DNA of 18,466 bases from CAYSYY01 sp964576115 [NCBI: uncultured Gemmatimonadota bacterium] (lineage in GTDB: Bacteria > Blakebacterota > Blakebacteria > Blakebacterales). Shown here in pieces: positions 13,661 to 18,466 of this stretch. A model generated the notes under the pieces. It ran no database searches and was not told the DNA's origin. It saw only the letters and a list, made by a program, of their open reading frames with translations. The DNA lies in contig CAZNUA010000051.1 of NCBI GenBank assembly GCA_964576115.1, positions 1-18,466 of the forward strand, given 5' to 3'. The stretch's first letter is position 1, and each line of letters begins with the position of its first letter. Both the position numbers and the translations under genes were made by a program.

Positions 13661-15073
13661 AACCGCGATCCCGGCCAGGGCATCCAGAAGCCGTTCCACG
13701 TCCGCGGCCGAATTGTAGACGTGGAACGAGATTCGGATCGCATCGAGGTGGGCTTCACCGACCGGACGGACCCGGATTTTCTGCCGGCCCAGGGCGGTGG
13801 TGAACTCGCGGTAGTCTCGACCGGTCGGACGGAAGGTGATCATTGCCGAGCGGTCGGCGGCACGGTCGGGAGAAAGCAGCTCGATCCCCGGTATCTCCTC
13901 GAGCCCCCGCACGAAGGCTTCGGCCAGGGCGGTGTCGTGCCGTTCAATTTCCTGCAGCCCGATGGCTCGGATGAACTCCACCGCCTCTCCCAGTCCGTAG
14001 TAGAGCGCATCGTTCTGCGTGCCGAACTCGTAGCGCTGGGCCGAATCCTGCAGCTCGAGACGCTTGTTGTCGAGATCGGTCAGGCGATCGGAGTACGCCC
14101 CGACCACGGTCGGCCGAATCGTCTCCCACATGCCCCGCCGCACCCAGAGGATCCCCGTGCGCCGGGGTCCGAGCAGCCACTTGTGGGCGCTGACGGCATA
14201 GGCATCCACGTTCATTCCGGCGATATCGAAGGGATGGGAACCGATCGCCTGCGCTCCGTCCAGGGCGTACAGGATACCCCTGTCCCGGGCCAGCCGGCCG
14301 ATCTCGGCAACCGGGAAGATCTGACCCGTCGTGCAGGTGATGTGGGAAATGAAGATCAGGCGCGTACGCCGGGTGATGAGAGCCTCGATCCGCTCGAGGT
14401 TACCCTGGCTGTTCTCGCGATCGGGCTCGAAGAACCGCACCCTTATGCCCCGTTCCTGCATCAGGTTGAGCAGGGGAATGTTCAGGGCCGGGTGCTCGTG
14501 GGTCGAGGTGATGATCTCGTCCCCCGCTGCGAGCGGCAGGCCGTTGAGGACGATATTGATCCCCTCGGTGGCGGTGCTGACGAAAGCCAGTTCTTCTTTA
14601 TCGATACCCGGTCCGAACAGAGGCGCGGCCGCCTGCTTCATGGCCCACCAGTCGTCCAGACTGTGGCCGGCGGCCGGGCGGGTATCTTCTGCATCGCTCT
14701 TTTCCTTCACGGTCCGGATGACCGAGAGGGGGCTGGCTCCCAGACCACCGGTGTTGAGGTAGGTGTAATCATCGGGCAGCAGGAACTGCTCGCGGATCAG
14801 CCGCCAGTAACGTTCGTCACCGGGATCGATCTGCTGCAGTTCCTGCCGGAGCCGGCTGCTTTCGAGACAGGTCTCGAGTCGCGCGTCGGAACCGGCCGCC
14901 AGAGCGGCGGGATCGGCAGCCAGCGACGAATCAACAGCGGCTGCGGCTGAGGATGGAGCGTCCGGTCCAGCGGAAACAGCGGCGGCGGACGCAGCGGCGG
15001 AGGCGGCGGCAGGGGGCAGGAGGACTCCCCCCATGAGACCGCTCAGCGAACCGAAGAAAGCGCGGCGCTCCAT
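13658..15073 (-). CDS. Tat-exported class V aminotransferase
   Basis: 471-residue PLP enzyme of aminotransferase class V, of the group that includes isopenicillin N epimerase and cysteine desulfurase-like proteins. The N-terminus ERRAFFGSLSG plus a hydrophobic stretch is a Tat signal, suited to exporting a folded cofactor-bound enzyme. Residues about 22-63 are an Ala/Ser-rich linker. The fold follows: LNTGGLGASP (106-115), STATEGINIVLNGLPL (166-181), HEHPAL (192-197), the PLP-binding LDGAQAIGSHP (271-281) with Asp272, and SAHKWLLGPRRTG (295-307) with Lys298 as the Schiff-base lysine, then a normal small domain. The ATG at 15073 has GGGAG at 15079-15083 upstream; the frame is open further 5' but without a signal peptide or binding site. 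It is the first gene of the minus-strand operon and divergent from the GH42-like gene. The substrate is unknown; an amino sugar or amino acid released by the neighbouring enzymes is possible. Confidence 0.92.
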   Translation of the reverse strand: MERRAFFGSLSGLMGGVLLPPAAASAAASAAAVSAGPDAPSSAAAAVDSSLAADPAALAAGSDARLETCLESSRLRQELQQIDPGDERYWRLIREQFLLPDDYTYLNTGGLGASPLSVIRTVKEKSDAEDTRPAAGHSLDDWWAMKQAAAPLFGPGIDKEELAFVSTATEGINIVLNGLPLAAGDEIITSTHEHPALNIPLLNLMQERGIRVRFFEPDRENSQGNLERIEALITRRTRLIFISHITCTTGQIFPVAEIGRLARDRGILYALDGAQAIGSHPFDIAGMNVDAYAVSAHKWLLGPRRTGILWVRRGMWETIRPTVVGAYSDRLTDLDNKRLELQDSAQRYEFGTQNDALYYGLGEAVEFIRAIGLQEIERHDTALAEAFVRGLEEIPGIELLSPDRAADRSAMITFRPTGRDYREFTTALGRQKIRVRPVGEAHLDAIRISFHVYNSAADVERLLDALAGIAV

Positions 15074-15288
15074 GATATCTCCCGGTCGGGGGTGCAGGAG
15101 GGCGGGACACCTGTCTGAGAATAGAACAGAGACCGCCGTGCTGCCAGAGGCGATAACATTACTCGGGTGACCGCTGCGGACTGGAACTTCCCCCCTGCCG
15201 CAGGTACACTCACTTATTGTCGTCGGCACACTCAGACATCGCGTCACAGCCGGTCGACGCCCGAACGGACCGGTAAAAGGGAACCAAG
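15074..15288. promoter_or_regulatory. Divergent intergenic region, presumed promoters
   Basis: 215 bp separate the divergent aminotransferase and GH42-like genes, so it should hold promoters for both transcription units and any shared regulator site. On the minus strand TATTCT at about 15119-15124 is the best -10 candidate; no good -35 and no clear palindromic operator were found. Confidence 0.3.
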
Positions 15289-17610
15289 GTGAAGAGACGC
15301 ACCGCTCTCAGGACTCTCGGAATTGCTGGAGGAGCCACTCTGCTGACTCCCTGGCGCCTGGGAGCCGACGGTGTTCTCGGACGAGCCGGCGGTGACATCG
15401 ATCAGGAACTGACCCGCCAGATCCGGCGGGCCCTCGACAACCTGGCCGAGGAGGACCCGGCTCGGGCCGATGTCCGTATCGAGGGGGGCGGACCCCGCCT
15501 GTTCATCAACGGCGAGGAACGCTACCCGCTCATGGCCCTGAGCGTGGAGCTGCTCGAGACCATCCGCGGTTACTCCGATGCCGGCCTGCGTCTCTTCGCT
15601 CCGATCATCGGCCTGAATGCCGGCTGGCTCAGGCCCCGACGCTACGACTGGTCATGGGTCGAGGCGTATTTCGGAGCCCTGCTGTCGATCGAATCCGAGG
15701 CCTGGTTTCTGCCGCGGCTTCATCTCGATGCCCCGGAATGGTGGAAGGACGACCATCCGGAGGAACTGATCGTCTACGGACTCCCCTATCCCGAGGACGA
15801 CTGGGCTCCCCCCGACCTGATCGGGGAGGCCGGTCTGGACTGGAACGGCCTGAAGGACCTGCGGGATGCTTCTCTGGCCTCGGGGGTCTGGCGGGTCGAG
15901 ACCGGCGACATGCTGGCCGATTTTCTCGCCTTCATGGAGAGTTCCCCCCTGGCGGCCCGGATGATCGGATATCAGGTGGCCGGAGCCATGAACGGTGAGT
16001 GGCATTACAAGGGTTCGCGCTACCTGCCCGATTACAGCACTCCGATGCAGGCCCTGTGTGGAACACCCCCGCCGGTCGAGGCCAGGCTCGAAACCACCGC
16101 CGGACTGCTGCGCGATCCCGTTCGCGAACAGGCCGTCATCAACTGGTGCCGGCGCTATCACGAAATCATCGCCGACACCATCGTACAGTTCGCGGGAGTC
16201 ACCAAACGCAACACCGGCCGACGGGTTCTCTGCGGTGCGTTTTACACCTACCTGCTCGAAAATATCTGCATCCAGGAAGCGGGACACCTGGCCCCGCAGG
16301 TCGTGCTCGAAAGCGACGACATCGATTTCCTCGCCTGCCCGTACAGCTACCAGCACACCAATCTGCCCGGTAAAGAGCGGTGGGAGAGCGATGTTGTGGA
16401 TGGAGCCGGCAACTGGCTGGGCCGGGCCCGCGGAGTCGGTGGCGACGGGGGCTACCGGACCCTGCCGGCTTCGATCGCCCGCCACGGAAAGCTCTTCATC
16501 GTCGAAATGGATCCCAGCACCTATCTGGAACCGAACCGGGCGGGTGAGGGGGGCTCAGGGCACGAAACGGTCGAAGGCACACTGCAGATCATTCGCCGCG
16601 ATCTGGCCGGCATGTTCGCCAGCGGCGTGGGAGGCTGGCTCTTCGACTTCGGTCATTACAACGCCCGTTTCGCCGCCGATCGGGGCTGGTACGATGACCG
16701 CCCGATCATCCGCGAGATCCGCCGACTCGTAGAACTGGGTCAGGAGCGGAGCCAGCTCGATATCGGTTCGGTGGCCGAGATCGCAGCGGTCTACGACGCC
16801 GAATCATTCTGCGCCACCCAGCACTGGACGAACGAGCGTCCGTGGCGGGGGTACGGCATCGCCGTGACCGATTACTTCAGCCACTGGCTCCTCGATTCCC
16901 AGGCCCGCACCTTGCACCGTCTCGGGGCACCGCTCGACTTCCTGTATCATTTCGACCTGGAACGGCGCGACTTTCGGCGAGCCCGCCTGATCTTCATGGT
17001 CAACATCTTCCGGCTCACCCCCAACGAGCGGGCGGATCTGAAAGAAATGCTCGAGGGCAGTAACGCCACCGTGGTCTGGTTCTACGCTCCCGGCTATATC
17101 ACCGACGATCGCTTCGATCTGGCCCAGATGCAGGATCTGACCGGCATGGGATTCGCCGTCTATCCCGACCCGGGACCGATGATGATCCGCTCCTGGATCG
17201 ACGATCCCGAAGGACCGCTGGGAATGACTTTCGGGACAGAGCCGCCGCGCGGACCACGGTTCGTGGTCGACGATCCCGAAGCGGAAATCCTGGGAGTCTG
17301 GACCGACCTCTCGGAACCGGCCATGGCGCGCAAAGAGCAGGAGGGCTGGACCTCGGTCTATGTCGGTGCGCCCCCTCTGCCGGTGGAGATTCTGCGCTGG
17401 CTGGCCCGGCAGGCAGGAGTCGAGTTGTGGAGCAGCCGCCCCGATGTGATCCGCGCCACCCAGGGTGCAGCGGCAATCACCGCCACCTCGACCGGCGAGC
17501 GGGTGCTGCGCCTGCCCCTGCCGATGCGCCCGGCCGCCGGGGGACCGAAGTCGCGCGAACACGTGCTCGACATGCAGTTCGGAGAAGTGCGGATCTTCAC
17601 CGCCCGGTAG
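15289..17610 (+). CDS. Tat-exported GH42-like glycosidase
   Basis: 773-residue secreted protein resembling family 42 beta-galactosidases. KRRTALRTLGIAGGATLLTP is a Tat signal. Residues about 65-480 look like a TIM barrel, with strands such as LMALSV, FLPRLHLDAPEWW (140-152) and GYQVAGAMNGEWHY (227-240). In that last motif Glu237 fits the acid/base position of GH42, and Glu406 in FIVEMDP is the likely nucleophile. GWLFDFGHYNARF (449-461) closes the barrel. Residues about 490-670 resemble the flavodoxin-like middle domain of GH42 (AAVYDAESF, LGAPLDFLYHFDL, RRARLIFMVNIFRLT), and a beta domain ends the protein. The start is GTG at 15289 with AAGGGA at 15277-15282, 6 nt upstream; it gives an intact signal peptide. 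The TAG stop lies inside the first unit of a 16-bp repeat. It is divergent from the aminotransferase-glycosidase-sulfatase operon, with which it probably shares a substrate. Family assignment is from motif memory only; specificity is unknown. Confidence 0.85.
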   Translation: MKRRTALRTLGIAGGATLLTPWRLGADGVLGRAGGDIDQELTRQIRRALDNLAEEDPARADVRIEGGGPRLFINGEERYPLMALSVELLETIRGYSDAGLRLFAPIIGLNAGWLRPRRYDWSWVEAYFGALLSIESEAWFLPRLHLDAPEWWKDDHPEELIVYGLPYPEDDWAPPDLIGEAGLDWNGLKDLRDASLASGVWRVETGDMLADFLAFMESSPLAARMIGYQVAGAMNGEWHYKGSRYLPDYSTPMQALCGTPPPVEARLETTAGLLRDPVREQAVINWCRRYHEIIADTIVQFAGVTKRNTGRRVLCGAFYTYLLENICIQEAGHLAPQVVLESDDIDFLACPYSYQHTNLPGKERWESDVVDGAGNWLGRARGVGGDGGYRTLPASIARHGKLFIVEMDPSTYLEPNRAGEGGSGHETVEGTLQIIRRDLAGMFASGVGGWLFDFGHYNARFAADRGWYDDRPIIREIRRLVELGQERSQLDIGSVAEIAAVYDAESFCATQHWTNERPWRGYGIAVTDYFSHWLLDSQARTLHRLGAPLDFLYHFDLERRDFRRARLIFMVNIFRLTPNERADLKEMLEGSNATVVWFYAPGYITDDRFDLAQMQDLTGMGFAVYPDPGPMMIRSWIDDPEGPLGMTFGTEPPRGPRFVVDDPEAEILGVWTDLSEPAMARKEQEGWTSVYVGAPPLPVEILRWLARQAGVELWSSRPDVIRATQGAAAITATSTGERVLRLPLPMRPAAGGPKSREHVLDMQFGEVRIFTAR

Positions 17611-17702
17611 GAACCGATCCCGTCAGGAACCAATCCCGGTAGGAACCAATCCCGGTAGGAACCGATCCCGGTAGAATCCAATCCCGTCAGGAACCGATCC
17701 CG
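17607..17702. repeat. Six-copy 16-bp tandem array at the glycosidase stop codon
   Basis: Six contiguous 16-bp units (starts 17607, 17623, 17639, 17655, 17671, 17687) with consensus GTAGGAACCRATCCCG. The first unit includes the TAG stop (17608-17610) of the GH42-like gene, so the array begins exactly at the end of the coding sequence. Units differ at only a few positions. Confidence 0.92.
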
Positions 17703-17816
17703 TCCGTTCCAGACTCGTATCGGAGTTCGTCCCGATCCAGATCACAAATCATGTCGGATCGCAGAATATTCCCGATCGCCGTTCATTCCAGATTGCGATT
17801 CGCCTCGAATCAGAAA
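17703..17816. other. Convergent intergenic region
   Basis: Between the 16-bp array and the stop of the convergent glycosidase-like gene I see no gene. GATTCG (17797-17802) and CGAATC (17806-17811) form a 6-bp stem with a 3-nt loop, a weak candidate terminator without a T-run. The sequence is lower in GC than the genes on each side. Confidence 0.35.
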
Positions 17817-18466
17817 TCATCGCCGGGGCAGAATGTCGATCAGTATGACAGTCCCCGGTCGGACAGAAACCGTGAAATCGGCATACCGGCTCTCGCCGAT
17901 CATGGATTCTGCAGCGTCTATCACGATACCGGCGCTCATTTCTGACTCGCTGCCTGGATGACCTGCGAGCCCACCTCCGGCACGTCTGCCCGATCTGCCG
18001 TGCGACCCGACTCCGGACTCCTTCCAGGATATTTCCCCCTTGCCCCCTTCGATAACACGTACACCGGTCAGACACCGCCCCGCGGGCAGGAGTACGTGAC
18101 AGTCAGCTTCGGCTTCACCGGCGGTCACTTCCAGCACGATCGTCTCCTCATGCCCACGCGCTGCCCGGTCATCCCCGCTGTCCGACCCGGTTTCCGCTCC
18201 CCTCTCGGCATCCGCCGCCGCATCCCCTATCGTCTCTTCACCGGCCCGTGTTCCCTTTTCTGCACCTGTCTTGCCCCGAACGGATTCGCTCTCGATCCGC
18301 CACCGGTAGCCGATCGCCGCTCCCGAGGCGGGATAGGCCAGCCGGACATCGGCCTCGTTCACCCCGGCCGCGGGCCAGCGGGGGGCCAGACGGAGTCGGC
18401 GGAAACAGGCACCGGTATCAACCACCCCCGCCAGTCCCTCGACCAGAGCCCAGAGCATGGCGCTCG
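17817..18466 (-). CDS. C-terminal part of a six-hairpin glycosidase-like protein (partial)
   Basis: The frame enters from the right edge, so the true start lies outside; the ATG at 18458 is internal, because two more in-frame codons (Ser-Ala) precede it without a stop. About 215 residues are visible. The opening ALVEGLAGVVDTG...RRLRLAPRWPAAGVNEADVRLAYPASG resembles the end of the (alpha/alpha)6 barrel and start of the C-terminal beta domain of six-hairpin glycosidases (GH94/GH95-like and related proteins). The remainder alternates beta strands (YRWRIESES, EETIVLEVTAGE, CHVLLPAGRCLTGVRVIEGG, FTVSVRPGTVILIDILP) with two low-complexity polar insertions, one rich in Gly, Glu, Thr and Asp at about 18145-18275 and one rich in Gly, Ser and Arg at about 17940-18030. 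It converges on the GH42-like gene and likely belongs to the same glycan-degrading locus. Confidence 0.72.
   Translation of the reverse strand, partial: SAMLWALVEGLAGVVDTGACFRRLRLAPRWPAAGVNEADVRLAYPASGAAIGYRWRIESESVRGKTGAEKGTRAGEETIGDAAADAERGAETGSDSGDDRAARGHEETIVLEVTAGEAEADCHVLLPAGRCLTGVRVIEGGKGEISWKESGVGSHGRSGRRAGGGLAGHPGSESEMSAGIVIDAAESMIGESRYADFTVSVRPGTVILIDILPRR

Noticed and set aside
13721-14950. Plus-strand open frame of 409 codons opposite the aminotransferase
   Set aside because: It is antisense to a gene with clear PLP motifs, and its product has no recognisable domain.
17749-18075. Minus-strand 108-codon ORF at the right end
   Set aside because: It overlaps the partial glycosidase in another frame, is Arg/Cys-rich and has no ribosome site or motif.

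Overview
The window is a GC-rich stretch of bacterial chromosome with ten protein-coding genes (nine complete, one cut by the right edge) and no rRNA, tRNA, CRISPR array or transposase that I can see. The gene content suggests a free-living heterotroph from one of the less-cultivated phyla: Tat-exported sulfatase and glycosidases, an ADOP-type orphan permease, a pyruvoyl arginine decarboxylase beside a deoxyhypusine-synthase-like enzyme, and flavin-dependent thymidylate synthase. Planctomycete/Lentisphaera/Hydrogenedentes-like or acidobacterial relatives would fit. This placement is inference, since there is no marker gene in the window.

Left part (1-9320). A six-unit 21-bp tandem array sits at the left edge, followed by a hairpin that probably ends the first gene. 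That gene is a minus-strand lipoprotein with a PhoD-like metallophosphatase domain (286-3036). Divergent from it is a plus-strand run: pyruvoyl-dependent arginine decarboxylase (3176-3721), a deoxyhypusine-synthase-like enzyme 16 bp later (3738-5006), and a 501-residue protein made of two fused ThyX domains (5086-6591). The first two form a plausible polyamine module (arginine to agmatine, then aminobutyl transfer to make homospermidine or a similar polyamine). ThyX may simply be co-transcribed. A 320-bp gap holding a duplicated 32-bp unit precedes a large MacB/FtsX-type permease (6912-9320).

Right part (9321-18466). A minus-strand operon reads aminotransferase class V with Tat signal (13658-15073), a TIM-barrel glycosidase-like protein (10974-13562), then a Tat-exported type I sulfatase (9377-10930). 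Divergent from it is a Tat-exported GH42-like glycosidase (15289-17610), and convergent with that is the C-terminal end of a six-hairpin-glycosidase-like protein (17817-18466, open at the edge). Together these look like a polysaccharide or sulfated-glycan catabolic locus.

The most unusual feature is the density of short tandem repeats with unrelated unit sequences: 21, 32, 28 and 16 bp between genes, and 30, 9 and 15 bp inside genes. The three coding arrays are all multiples of 3 and lie in what look like loops of otherwise conserved enzymes. Two intergenic arrays start at the stop codon of the preceding gene. The 28-bp array fills the whole aminotransferase-glycosidase gap, and each unit carries its own Shine-Dalgarno sequence and start codon. 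In the sulfatase, the 30-bp repeat appears to be copied from the enzyme's own conserved segment.
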